A DNA stretch of 64,000 nt from assembly GCA_026126305.1 (NCBI GenBank), contig JAHCJI010000008.1:62001-126000 (forward strand), written 5' to 3'. This stretch comes from Phycisphaeraceae bacterium. GTDB taxonomy: Bacteria; Planctomycetota; Phycisphaerae; Phycisphaerales; UBA1924. The notes beneath the pieces are model-generated. The model made no database searches and was not told where the DNA came from. It was given only the letters and a program-made list of their open reading frames with translations. A program made the position numbers and the translations under genes. Position 1 is the stretch's first letter; every line of letters begins with the position of its first letter. Shown piece after piece: positions 34,201 to 43,111 of the stretch.

Positions 34201-35517
34201 ATGACACCAGCCCAGACCCGCACGCGGGACTATGCGGGCCTGGCCTCCGCCTGCCGGCACCTGACCGGAGATCGTTTGGCGCGGATGTCGGGCTTCGTCG
34301 ATGCCGCGTGGGCAGCGCTGGCGTCCGGGGGCGTCTCCTGGCTGGGCTTTTATCTGACCGCCCCCCAGAACGCCGAGAGCCTCGTCCTGGGCCCGCGCCG
34401 CGACAAGCCCGCGTGCTCGCCCATCGGGCTTCATGGTGCTTGTGGGCGTTCTTTCACCCAAGGCCTCACGCTGGTGGTGCCCGATGTCGCGGCGCTCGGC
34501 GAGGGTTACATCGCCTGCGACCCGCGCGACGTGGCCGAACTGGTCATCCCCCTCTTTGACGAGTCCGCCGCATGCTGGGGCGTGCTCGACTTGGACAGTT
34601 ATTCCCACGGCGCATTCACCGCGCACGATGCCAACGCCCTGCACGCGTGCCTCGTGGCCGCCGGGCTTACCTCCGACAAGCCGCCCCCTGTTGTCGTGGT
34701 CACGAACCACGCCGACCGAACCCCCGAAAGGAAACGTCCTATGGCCAGCGCATTCGACCGCGAGATCGAGGACATCTTCCAGCAACTGGGCGAGCAAGGG
34801 GCCGACCCCGAAGAGCCCCTGCACTGGATCTTCCACCTGGCCCTGCCCGAGGGGCAAGGCGACGACCGGGCCCAGGAACTGAGCCAACTGGCCGATGCCA
34901 CGCTGGGGGACAGCGACCCCGAAGACGGCGGGTTCTTTGCCAACCCCGCCCACATGACCGACATCAACGAGGACTCCCGGGAAGAAACCATCACCATCGA
35001 GGTCGCCGTGCAGGTGGTCGCCGCCATGGGCCTGGAAGAGGTCAAGAGCCGCGCCGCCCGGGTCGAGGCCTTCGCCCGGGCGAACGGCCTGACGCCCGCG
35101 GGCGTGGACGCGACGGATCCCAGCGATATGGACGACCTCATGGACTGGATGACCCTCGAGGACGCCCAGTGGCAACTCTCGCACCATACCGACGCGGGCC
35201 TCGAAGCGGGCGCGCCCGTGCCGTGGGTCTTTGCCATCGACGCCCAGGACACCGACGTGCTCGACTCGGTACGGCTGGCGCTCGACGAAACGGGCCTGGG
35301 CCGCACCTTCTTCGACTCGATGGAAGACCCAGAGGGCGACGACGACGACGAGCCCGAGGAGTTCCTGTTCCTGCACGTCGAAGGGGTCAACGACAACGAC
35401 CGCCTGGCCGACTGCTACCAGCGGGTCGAGGCGATCGTGGCACGTGGCGGGGCCGAGCTGCTGGGCGTGCAGTACATCGACGTGGTGGAGGATGGGGACG
35501 ACGAGCCAGAGGCCTGA
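34201..35517 (+). CDS. Free Met-(R)-sulfoxide reductase-like GAF domain fused to RraB-like region
   Basis: One frame of 438 residues with two unrelated parts. Residues about 1-155 are a GAF domain of the fRMsr (MsrC/YebR) type, with the three redox cysteines in place: KPACSPIG, LHGACGRSF and GYIACDPRDVAELVIPL, then GVLDLDSYSHGAF. A Pro-rich linker follows. From Met181 (base 34741) an acidic domain opens ASAFDREIEDIFQQLGEQ and continues with GADPEEPLHWIFHLALPEG, like the RNase E regulator RraB, and ends in Asp/Glu-rich strands. GAAAGGAAA stands just before base 34741, so a separate second product is possible. The fRMsr assignment is good; RraB is tentative. Confidence 0.78.
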   Translation: MTPAQTRTRDYAGLASACRHLTGDRLARMSGFVDAAWAALASGGVSWLGFYLTAPQNAESLVLGPRRDKPACSPIGLHGACGRSFTQGLTLVVPDVAALGEGYIACDPRDVAELVIPLFDESAACWGVLDLDSYSHGAFTAHDANALHACLVAAGLTSDKPPPVVVVTNHADRTPERKRPMASAFDREIEDIFQQLGEQGADPEEPLHWIFHLALPEGQGDDRAQELSQLADATLGDSDPEDGGFFANPAHMTDINEDSREETITIEVAVQVVAAMGLEEVKSRAARVEAFARANGLTPAGVDATDPSDMDDLMDWMTLEDAQWQLSHHTDAGLEAGAPVPWVFAIDAQDTDVLDSVRLALDETGLGRTFFDSMEDPEGDDDDEPEEFLFLHVEGVNDNDRLADCYQRVEAIVARGGAELLGVQYIDVVEDGDDEPEA

Positions 35518-35544
35518 GGCGTCGAGCGCTCTACACTGGCCCCC

Positions 35545-36213
35545 ATGCCCCCGGCCCCGCGACAACTCCCGGCCTGGATCGAACACCTCCGCGGCAGGTT
35601 CCTGGTCTTCGAGGGGCCCGACGGCTCGGGCAAGAGCACGCAACTACGACGGCTCGAGGCCATGCTCAAGGACGCGGGCATCGCCGTGGTGGCCGTCCGC
35701 GAGCCCGGCGGAACGGCCGCGGGCGAGGCCATCCGCGAGGTGCTGCTCGACCACCGCCAGGCCCACATGGACGTGCGCTGCGAGATGCTGCTGTACATGG
35801 CAAGCCGGGCCCAGCTCGTGGCCGAACGCATCGCCCCGGCCCTGTCCCGCGGCGAGGTGGTTCTGGCCGACCGCTTCGTGGCGTCGACCCTGGCCTACCA
35901 GGGGGCCGCCGGCGGCTTGTCCAAGGAGGACATCCTGGCCGTGGCCCGCGTGGTCACCCATGGAGCCAGGCCCCATGCCAGGCCCGACCTGACCATCGTC
36001 TTCGACGTGGACGAGGCCACGGCCGCCGGACGCCTGGGCTTGTTGCTGGATCGCATGGAGGCCAAGGGGGCTGCCTTCCACGCCAAGGTGCGGGCGGGCT
36101 ACCTCGACCTGGTCGCCGCCCAGCCGGACACCTTTGCCCGTGTCGACGCGACGGCGGATGAAGCAACCGTCTTCGAGCGCCTGCTGTCGGTGCTGGCCGA
36201 ACGATTCGCCTGA
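35545..36213 (+). CDS. tmk: Thymidylate kinase
   Basis: Phosphorylates dTMP to dTDP with ATP; 222 residues. P-loop FEGPDGSGKSTQLRRLE, the dTMP-binding segment VREPGGTAAGEAIREVLLD, DRFVASTLAYQGAAGG (DRY/H motif), FDVDEATAAGRL and the lid region DRMEAKGAAFHAKVRAGYLDL are all present. The N-terminus is about 15 residues longer than usual, so an internal start near the P-loop strand cannot be excluded. It ends 6 bases before the convergent prepilin-like gene. Confidence 0.95.
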   Translation: MPPAPRQLPAWIEHLRGRFLVFEGPDGSGKSTQLRRLEAMLKDAGIAVVAVREPGGTAAGEAIREVLLDHRQAHMDVRCEMLLYMASRAQLVAERIAPALSRGEVVLADRFVASTLAYQGAAGGLSKEDILAVARVVTHGARPHARPDLTIVFDVDEATAAGRLGLLLDRMEAKGAAFHAKVRAGYLDLVAAQPDTFARVDATADEATVFERLLSVLAERFA

Positions 36214-36219
36214 CCGGCT

Positions 36220-37080
36220 TCAGGCACCGTCTCCGAGGTACCACGGCAGGCTGTCGTTATTGTCGGCCTTGTCGATGGCCTTGACATGCCCGTCGAGCCA
36301 GCAGGTGTTGCATCCGCCGGGATGTCGGAAGTACTCGCGTTTCCATTCAAAGAATGCGGGGCCGGAGCTTGCATCGTACTGCGTCAGGTCGTTGAGCGTG
36401 TCGCCATTGGCGTCGAGCATGTGCTCGAAGGCGTCCTGGAAAACGATCATCTTCGATGGATGGTGGATGGCCGTGATGCGATTGGGCCGCGCGTCATCGA
36501 AACCGCCCGGCTTGAAGAGCCCCACGCTGCCAACGCGCATGACGCCGTTGAAGCCGTAGGTGCAATAGAGGTGGTCGGGGTCGAAGGCCGTGCCCTCGGG
36601 GTAGGGGTCCATCGTCCGGGCCTCGGGGCAGCGGAACTGCTCCCAGCCGGGCAGGTAGGTCTTCGAGCCGAAGCTGCCCCCCGCGCTGGCTGGGACAAAG
36701 TCGCTGTCGGCCACCGAAGCGCCCAGATACTCGGTGTAGATCGCGCCCCAGTAGCTGAGGTTCCCCCCGCCGATGCCGGGCTTGTGCTCCTCGTAAAAGG
36801 GCAGCAGGAAGTTGTTGCCTCGGATGGAGCGGAAGCGGATGCCGTAGTTCTGCCGGCTGCCGTGGTGGAACTCGTTGAAGTCCATCGAGTAGCTCGTGAA
36901 GGCGGTCATGATCGACCGCATCTGGGCCGAGCACTGGAGCTTCTTGGCCGTGGACCGCGCCAGGCCCAGGCTGGGCAGCAGGATGCCGATGAGGATCGCG
37001 ATGATGGCGATCACCACCAGCAGTTCGATGAGGGTGAAGCCCTTGGGGGCACAGCCTTGGGAGCATAGACCACGTCGCAT
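36220..37080 (-). CDS. Prepilin-type protein with H-x9-DG motif
   Basis: A 286-residue protein with a type IV/type II secretion prepilin N-terminus: cleavage site KGFTLIELLVVIAIIAILIG after a 14-residue positively charged leader. The mature part is a large globular domain ending in HPGGCNTCWLDGHV, where His and Asp-Gly are separated by nine residues, the hallmark of the expanded planctomycete pseudopilin family. These genes usually stand alone and in many copies. The protein is presumably assembled or displayed by the type II pseudopilus system; its cargo or ligand is unknown. Confidence 0.88.
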   Translation of the reverse strand: MRRGLCSQGCAPKGFTLIELLVVIAIIAILIGILLPSLGLARSTAKKLQCSAQMRSIMTAFTSYSMDFNEFHHGSRQNYGIRFRSIRGNNFLLPFYEEHKPGIGGGNLSYWGAIYTEYLGASVADSDFVPASAGGSFGSKTYLPGWEQFRCPEARTMDPYPEGTAFDPDHLYCTYGFNGVMRVGSVGLFKPGGFDDARPNRITAIHHPSKMIVFQDAFEHMLDANGDTLNDLTQYDASSGPAFFEWKREYFRHPGGCNTCWLDGHVKAIDKADNNDSLPWYLGDGA

Positions 37081-37332
37081 CCGCGATGTTACTGGTCACG
37101 GGCGCTGCCAATGCGGGCCCTGCGCCGAATCAAGCAACTCTTCGCGCGAACCCAACACAACGCCCCCCCACACGCCCCACACCGCCCACCACCGCCCCCC
37201 ACGCTCCAGCCACTGCCCACCCACTGCCCATCGGAATCCTGACAAAAACCTCCTCAAAATGCCCTTGCGTGCCCTCGGGAAAACGGTTACCCTATGGGAG
37301 ACCGGATCCACGACCGGCTGAGGGGGCCGCCA

Positions 37333-38310
37333 ATGGCCGAGCGTTCCATGCCCAATCCGACACCGGGTCCCGCCGGTGCTGGCGGCGGTTCGTCGGCGGA
37401 CCCCGCCGTGACCAAGGGCCTGAGTGCCCGTCCACAAGCCAGGCCGCTCGCCCGCCCGGTGGCGGTGGCCGCGCCCGAGCCACCGGGTGCCACATCCAAC
37501 GCACCCCCGCAGGCGGCAGTGCCCCCCACTACCCCCACTACCCCCACTACCCCCACATCGCCCCCCACGCACCCCACGCACCCCATGCCCCCCAAGGCCC
37601 GGGCCTTGGCCGAGGTGCTTGGCGTGCTGCACGATGAGCCGATGGTGGGTATGGCCTTGCTGGACGCCCGGGGCGAGCTCATCGCGTGCAATCGCCGATT
37701 TTCCGCCCTGACCGACCACCCACCAAGACCCGAGGGCGAGTCCCCATCCTCATCCCCACCCCAACCCCCACCCGTACAAGACGAGGCACAACCCGCCACC
37801 CGCCGGGGCAAGGGACGCCCGGGAAAGACCGCCGGCGTCTGGACGAGCGAGGGCCCACCGGCCGTGCGCAAGGCCATGGAGGAGCGGCGGCCCGTGCTCG
37901 TGCGGTTCATGCACGAGGGCCGGCAGGTCCAGTGCGACGCCTGGCCCTTGCCCGCCGGCGAGCACGGCGAGGCGATGTGCCTGGTGCTCGTCAGCGAGGG
38001 CTCGGCGGCGCCGATGGCCCCCCCGCGGACCCAGGCCGATGCCCCCGACTTTGCCATCATCGACCCGCCTATGGCCGAGCTTGGCCCGCTGTCTTCCCTG
38101 ACCGGCCGCGAGTTGGAAGTGCTCGCCCTGGTGGGCCAGGGGATGGCCACGCGCGAGGTCGCCGCCGCCCTGGGCCGCTCGCCGCGCACCATCGAGCGGC
38201 ACTGCGACTCCATCCACAAGAAACTGGGCACCACCAACCGCGTGCAGATGGCCCGCTTCGCCCTGCAAGCCGGCCTCACGCCCGAATCGGCCCGCCACCA
38301 GCGCGTGTGA
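37333..38310 (+). CDS. PAS-like sensor/LuxR-type transcription regulator
   Basis: A protein of 325 residues from the ATG at 37333, favoured by GAGGGGG six bases upstream; an ATG at 37294 adds 13 residues. A disordered N-terminus of about 80 residues contains a Thr-Thr-Pro repeat encoded by a 9-bp microsatellite (37523-37557). A PAS-like domain follows (VGMALLDARGELIACNRRF), broken by a Pro/Ser-rich insert. The C-terminal LuxR/FixJ helix-turn-helix is clear: LTGRELEVLALVGQGMATRE, VAAALGRSPRTIERH and IHKKLGTTNRVQMARFA. No partner kinase or obvious target is adjacent. Signal unknown. Confidence 0.82.
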   Translation: MAERSMPNPTPGPAGAGGGSSADPAVTKGLSARPQARPLARPVAVAAPEPPGATSNAPPQAAVPPTTPTTPTTPTSPPTHPTHPMPPKARALAEVLGVLHDEPMVGMALLDARGELIACNRRFSALTDHPPRPEGESPSSSPPQPPPVQDEAQPATRRGKGRPGKTAGVWTSEGPPAVRKAMEERRPVLVRFMHEGRQVQCDAWPLPAGEHGEAMCLVLVSEGSAAPMAPPRTQADAPDFAIIDPPMAELGPLSSLTGRELEVLALVGQGMATREVAAALGRSPRTIERHCDSIHKKLGTTNRVQMARFALQAGLTPESARHQRV

Positions 38311-38512
38311 CGCAGCGCCCAAGGTGCCCGCCAAGCCCCGCACGAGGGGCGCGTGGGGGCTTTGGGGTGTCGCGGGCCTGGGTGGGCAGTGGGTGGGGCG
38401 TCATGCCAGTGCGGGCCGAGTGGCAATCGTCGCAGATTGGGCCGCTGGCGGTGGCGAGGAAGGTTTGGAGGGTTTGGGCGTGGGTCAAGCGTTCACTCTT
38501 CTGCACATCGTC

Positions 38513-41500
38513 TCATTCAGTGTCGCTATCGGTGGCCGTTGGCTCGATCCGCGTCCACTGTTGACGCTCGGCCTCGTGATCCCACTCGTTCGGTTGGCAG
38601 TGCTCGCACGGCTTGCGTTGTTCATCCTCGGGCAAATGCAGTTGCCGGGCCTGCTCGCCCTGCTCGATGCGCTCGCACCCCGGGCGGTGGAACAGCTCGG
38701 CCCCCTCGACCAGCACGTAGCCGGCGGCGGGCCGCAGATCGATGGCCAGGGCGGCGTTGATGTCGGCGATGGCCAGCGGCGGCGGGGCGACCATGCGGGT
38801 GACGATATGGATACTCTGCGAGTCGGGCAGTTCGCCACCTGACTCAAGTGCCTTCTCGGCCGCCTCGTAGGCTTTCTTCAACTCGGGATCGTCGCGGCCT
38901 TCAATGATTTCGATGGTGGGCTGGGTCTCGCCATCCCGATGCGCGGTGGTGAGCAGCTTTCGCGTATCGAGCAATAGGGCGTGATTGGAATTGTCGTAGG
39001 GGCAGCGCAGCACGAGCAGGCCCTCCCACTGACCCAGGCTCGCGCCACCGTACTCGCCTTGGCCGGGCACCTGCCACGAGGGCATATCAAAGACGGAGTT
39101 AGCGATTCGGTTCGCTCGTGGGAGCACAAGGACGTTGGCGTCGTAACCCTTTGTTTGGAGGTCTTGCCTGGCTTCACGAATGGATTCGGGGAGATCGGCA
39201 AGAGACCCAGGTTGGTATGCTCGCGGCGCATGATCCGCGATCGTGCCGACGAGTTTTGAGGCCTCGTACCTCGCCACCAGCTCTCCGGCATAGCCCCCGA
39301 TGCCCGGGTCCCAGTTGTTGTCGTCCAGCAGGTACTCGCGGTACGTAGCTTGATTCACACCAGTCGCTGTTATTGTCCGGCTTGCCCTGCCCGAGCCAAC
39401 TCCCGACTCCACCATCGCATTGATCCATTTCTGGCAATTCCTATACGATCGCAACGCTTCTGCGCGGTATTGCTCGATTCGCGTTCTGGAGAGCGTGTTT
39501 TCCAGGACGTACCGGAGATACGCGGACTTGCCGGCACGTTCTCGTGCTCGAATGATCCCGGTCGCATGATTGACCCGCTTTTCTCTCTCAGACTCTGGAA
39601 CCCCGAGATTCGACTCCTGCACCAGTGCTTCGAGCGCGGCTCTCTCGGCACTCGAATCCCATATGCCCCGCTTCGGCCTGTTGGCAAACAGCTTCTCCGT
39701 TTCTCCGATGTAACGCACCGAACTCATCAAAAGCCCGGCGCGAAGCCCGAGGCGGATCCAGTCGTCGTGCCCATAGGTGACCTCGGGAATGCCCGTTCGT
39801 TGCTCTCGATCCCAATCCCGAATCTCCCAGTACTGCGTGCCAAGCCGTTCATCGATTGGTGCCTCGTATGGTGAAGCGCCGCGGTACAGTTCCCACAGAG
39901 CCACCAATCGCTCCGGGGAAGCCAGACGCGGCATCATGCCATCGAACACACGCTTCGCCGCCGCGCTCTCGCTCGCATCGACATGCTTCAGCACGTTCAG
40001 CGACCAGCCAAGGAGGAGCATGGCGGCATATTGAGTCCGGCTCTTGTAGCCATCGGCAACCGGGCCATCATCCCAATCGATTTGTCCAGAGTCGGACAAG
40101 AGTCGATCGCCGAATATCCGACCGGCGAACCATTCCGCGTGCTTGGTGTCGTTGTAGCGGATGGCCGCCCTGACAAGGGCGAGGGTGAAACTCAGGATCG
40201 CATCATGAACCGCCGCCAGTTCTGCCTCCGAGACCTCCTCGTCTGCATGAAGGTCAGGCCGGATCAACAGGAACAGGCTTCCGAGCGATGAATCCAGCCG
40301 CTTGCCAACCGCTTCGCGGAGCGGTTCCGAATGCACGCATCGGTAGTAGAGATATACCGCGACATCGAGATGTGCGGCCATGAGCCGGATCTGGCCAGCG
40401 TACTTGCAGGCGAACGCCGATTGCATCAGGTAGTTGGCGACTTCTTCAACGGTCGGGGGATCGCCCGATTGCGCCGCGGCCATGGCGATGTCGTGCAGGT
40501 CGAGCTCCAGCGGCCCCGCGAACTTGTCGTAGGTACGCATCAAGCGGATCCGCTCGGGTGGCTTCGTACCCGGCTGGATCATCCCCAGCCAAGCATCCCG
40601 GATGCTTCCTAGATTGGCCAAGCGTTCCTCGAGTTCCACGTGCCGGCCCTCGCGGGCGATCTTCTTCAGCACGGCCTCCAACCGGCCCAAAAACTGGCGG
40701 ACCTGACCAGCGGGCATCGCCCTTCCGGTTCGCGACACGATGAATACCGACTTGGCGCACGAGTGGATGCTGGATGGCACCTTGGTTTCAGGCTCGAGCC
40801 CACCTTGATCCCATTGCAGCACGAATGCCTTTCCCTCTTGGAAAGCCTGCCCCACCAGAAGGTCAACCGATGCCTTGGGGTGGCCCGACAAGACTTTGAG
40901 TTCCATTCCAAGGCGATGCAGTCGATGGCAGTCGGCGTCGATGGCGACCCCACTCCTTGGGAGATCAATCGCCCCGGTATGCTTGCCCGATCGTGCGAGC
41001 CGTGTACCGCTAAACGGGTTGTATTCGATCCTCGCTGCATTGAGTGCATGTCCGTACGCGTTGAGAAGTCGTTCGTGCCTGGCGTCGCGGGCGAGTTGGT
41101 CGCGCATGGCCATGGTTATGACGGGTATCGCCATCTCCATGTCGTCGCTGCCGGCGTCGGATACAACTGCGGCGAGATACCACAGCGCCGCCAAGGTCAC
41201 TCCGGGCACTGCCACTATATCGATCCAGGTCATCGCGCCGTACACGCCCGGGCTGGGCCCGACCAGGGGCGCAGCCAGGGCCAGCACGAGATTGGCGATG
41301 GTCACCGAGGCAATCGCGGCGAGCAGTATGAATGTCAGGTACTTTCGCGCAATCAAAGGCGACAGCGGACGAACGGAGTCGTCCTGATGCGTCCGGAGTT
41401 GAACTGCGAACACCGCGACCGCCTGCATAAAGCCGAACAACGCACCGCAATACCCGGCGGTCACACCCATGGCCACCGCCATGCCCTGTATGTCGTCTTG

Positions 41501-41854
41501 GCCTCCCAAGAGTGGTGCCAGTCCAAGTCGACCAAGTAGCAGTGCAACGGTCACCATCGCGGCAGCCAATACCAGCGCACCACCAACGCTGCCGCGAGGG
41601 GACTGCAACCTCCACAACCAGAACTGCACGCGCTCGACCCGGCTGCCCCTGAATGCCACCGGGGTGGACTTGACGTAGGACGACAACAGCCTTGGTCGCA
41701 CCCAGCACACCCAGGACAGCGGTTTGTCGAGCCACCTCAGCGGCCGCCAACGCACGATCACCGTCGGCCATGTGGGCCGCTCGAGCATGTCTCCAAGCCT
41801 TCCCAATACACCGGCCGTGCTCCAAGGCTGCCCATCTCGGTCTTCCATGCCCAA
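38513..41854 (-). CDS. Large membrane protein of unknown function, C-terminal zinc motif
   Basis: A protein of 1113 residues; I do not recognise the family. An N-terminal tail of about 90 residues is followed by four transmembrane helices (about 92-112, 127-152, 173-200, 212-232). A helical cytoplasmic region of more than 850 residues comes next with no nucleotide-binding or nuclease motif I can find. Near the C-terminus, ELFHRPGCERI and KPCEHCQP are spaced as in Ada-type and nuclease-associated zinc-binding modules (FHRPxC...PCxxC). The start is uncertain (41854, 41848 or 41788). Codon use is mixed and less GC-biased than in flanking genes. It stands alone between short orphans. Confidence 0.75.
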   Translation of the reverse strand: MGMEDRDGQPWSTAGVLGRLGDMLERPTWPTVIVRWRPLRWLDKPLSWVCWVRPRLLSSYVKSTPVAFRGSRVERVQFWLWRLQSPRGSVGGALVLAAAMVTVALLLGRLGLAPLLGGQDDIQGMAVAMGVTAGYCGALFGFMQAVAVFAVQLRTHQDDSVRPLSPLIARKYLTFILLAAIASVTIANLVLALAAPLVGPSPGVYGAMTWIDIVAVPGVTLAALWYLAAVVSDAGSDDMEMAIPVITMAMRDQLARDARHERLLNAYGHALNAARIEYNPFSGTRLARSGKHTGAIDLPRSGVAIDADCHRLHRLGMELKVLSGHPKASVDLLVGQAFQEGKAFVLQWDQGGLEPETKVPSSIHSCAKSVFIVSRTGRAMPAGQVRQFLGRLEAVLKKIAREGRHVELEERLANLGSIRDAWLGMIQPGTKPPERIRLMRTYDKFAGPLELDLHDIAMAAAQSGDPPTVEEVANYLMQSAFACKYAGQIRLMAAHLDVAVYLYYRCVHSEPLREAVGKRLDSSLGSLFLLIRPDLHADEEVSEAELAAVHDAILSFTLALVRAAIRYNDTKHAEWFAGRIFGDRLLSDSGQIDWDDGPVADGYKSRTQYAAMLLLGWSLNVLKHVDASESAAAKRVFDGMMPRLASPERLVALWELYRGASPYEAPIDERLGTQYWEIRDWDREQRTGIPEVTYGHDDWIRLGLRAGLLMSSVRYIGETEKLFANRPKRGIWDSSAERAALEALVQESNLGVPESEREKRVNHATGIIRARERAGKSAYLRYVLENTLSRTRIEQYRAEALRSYRNCQKWINAMVESGVGSGRASRTITATGVNQATYREYLLDDNNWDPGIGGYAGELVARYEASKLVGTIADHAPRAYQPGSLADLPESIREARQDLQTKGYDANVLVLPRANRIANSVFDMPSWQVPGQGEYGGASLGQWEGLLVLRCPYDNSNHALLLDTRKLLTTAHRDGETQPTIEIIEGRDDPELKKAYEAAEKALESGGELPDSQSIHIVTRMVAPPPLAIADINAALAIDLRPAAGYVLVEGAELFHRPGCERIEQGEQARQLHLPEDEQRKPCEHCQPNEWDHEAERQQWTRIEPTATDSDTE

Positions 41855-42030
41855 ACACTACGCGAATCGCCTTACCCGAACCGCGACCTGCCCGACCTTC
41901 CCGGCCTCCCACGCCACCAACCCGCACGCCAGCACACCCGCCGCTCACCGCGCAAGCCCCCACGCCCCGCCACAGGCCAATACCGGCCCCCCAAACCCCA
42001 TCCCCTCCCCAACCCCCTCTCCAGGGCCCC

Positions 42031-42304
42031 CAGAGCCCCTTCCCAAGCCCGCTGGGCCCTTCCGCGTCCACGCAGGGCCCTTCCGCGTCCACGCTGAGCG
42101 CTTCCGCGTCCATGCTGGGCCCCTCCCCGTACGTCCTGGACCGCGCCGGACGCGTCCTGGCCGGGGCGGAACGCTGTCCCGGGCGGTGGGACAGTGTTTT
42201 CGAGCCTCGGGAACGCGTTCGGCGGCCGCGCGGACGCGTTTTGCCCCGGCCTGGATGCGTCGCCGGGGGCGGTGGACGCGTTCTGGGGGCCGGCCGCCGT
42301 GTTG
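42031..42304. repeat. 21-bp degenerate tandem repeat array, about 13 units
   Basis: Successive 21-base units share a core of the type GGGCCC-TTCCGCGTCC on the left and GG-GGACGCGTT on the right, drifting along the array. Three adjacent units (42052-42114) are nearly identical. Because 21 is a multiple of three, each frame gives a seven-residue repeat. On the minus strand one frame reads units such as NASTAPG, DASRPGQ, NASARPP and TAFRPGQ. The array fills half of a 547-bp gap (41855-42401) between divergent genes; the rest of the gap is C-rich with no gene. Confidence 0.75.
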
Positions 42305-42401
42305 GCTCAAGTGGGGCCTGCAACGGGACGAAGACTGGGTAGGCCGCGGGCGTCGGGCCGGGCGGCGGGCGGTGTCGATCGAGCGAACGGGCAGGTGGAC
42401 C

Positions 42402-43094
42402 ATGGCGCGGCGGGCCAAGAAGGGCGAGGCGGACTTCCTGAACCAGTGCGCGATGCTGGTGGGCCGGTGGGACACGATCGATCCCACGCTCATCGGGCTT
42501 TCCAGCCAGTTCGTGGATTCCTTCGACGAGAAGACCCAGGCCGCCAGGGACGCCGCCGCCGCGGTGCGCGCGGCCCAGGACGCGCTGGCCGGCGCGATGC
42601 TGCGCAAGCGGATCGCGATGGGCGCCCTGCGCGGCGGCTTTGGGGCCGCCACCGGGCAGATCGACGCCCACGCCAAGGCCACCGGCGACCGGGGCGTGTA
42701 CCCGCTCGCCGGCATCCCCCGCCCCGAGAAGCGTCGCAAGCGCCCCGCCCCGCCCACGCCCGGGAACCTGGACGCCCGGATGCTGAGCTACGGCCCCGTC
42801 GAGCTTCGCTTCAGTTCGTGCGGCGAGGGCGTGCAGTACGAGATCCAGCGGTCCATCACGCCCATCGACGGGCCGATGGGCCCGTGGGAGCTCTTCGCCC
42901 TGGCCGGCCACCACCGCGTGCGCGACCGCCGCGTGCCCCAGGGCGTGGCCGTCATCCAGTACCGCGTCCGGGCCCGGCGCTCGACGGGCCGGATCAGCAG
43001 TTGGAGCAACGCGGCCCAGGTGAGCTTCGGGTGCGCGGCGGGCGCGTGCGGGGCGCCGGTGGTGTCGCCGCGCGGCGAGCGCGGGGCGGCGTAG
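42402..43094 (+). CDS. Unknown protein with fibronectin-III-like domain, 230 aa
   Basis: The ATG at 42402 (MARRAKKGEADFL) has an AGGTGG site; the long open frame upstream is the repeat array and not coding-like. Residues 1-90 are helical (SSQFVDSFDEKTQAARDAAAAVRAAQ). A basic linker follows (EKRRKRPAPPTPGNL). Residues about 125-215 form a beta-sandwich with VELRFSSCGEGVQYEIQR and VIQYRVRARRSTGRISSWSN, typical of fibronectin type III folds. There is no signal peptide. It lies directly after the 21-bp repeat array; role unknown. Confidence 0.7.
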   Translation: MARRAKKGEADFLNQCAMLVGRWDTIDPTLIGLSSQFVDSFDEKTQAARDAAAAVRAAQDALAGAMLRKRIAMGALRGGFGAATGQIDAHAKATGDRGVYPLAGIPRPEKRRKRPAPPTPGNLDARMLSYGPVELRFSSCGEGVQYEIQRSITPIDGPMGPWELFALAGHHRVRDRRVPQGVAVIQYRVRARRSTGRISSWSNAAQVSFGCAAGACGAPVVSPRGERGAA

Positions 43095-43111
43095 GGGGTT
43101 GGCCACCGCAC

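Noticed and set aside
41010..43106. Minus-strand frame of 698 codons spanning the repeat array and parts of two genes
   Set aside because: Open only because GC-rich repeats lack stop codons; it crosses two better-supported genes in other frames.
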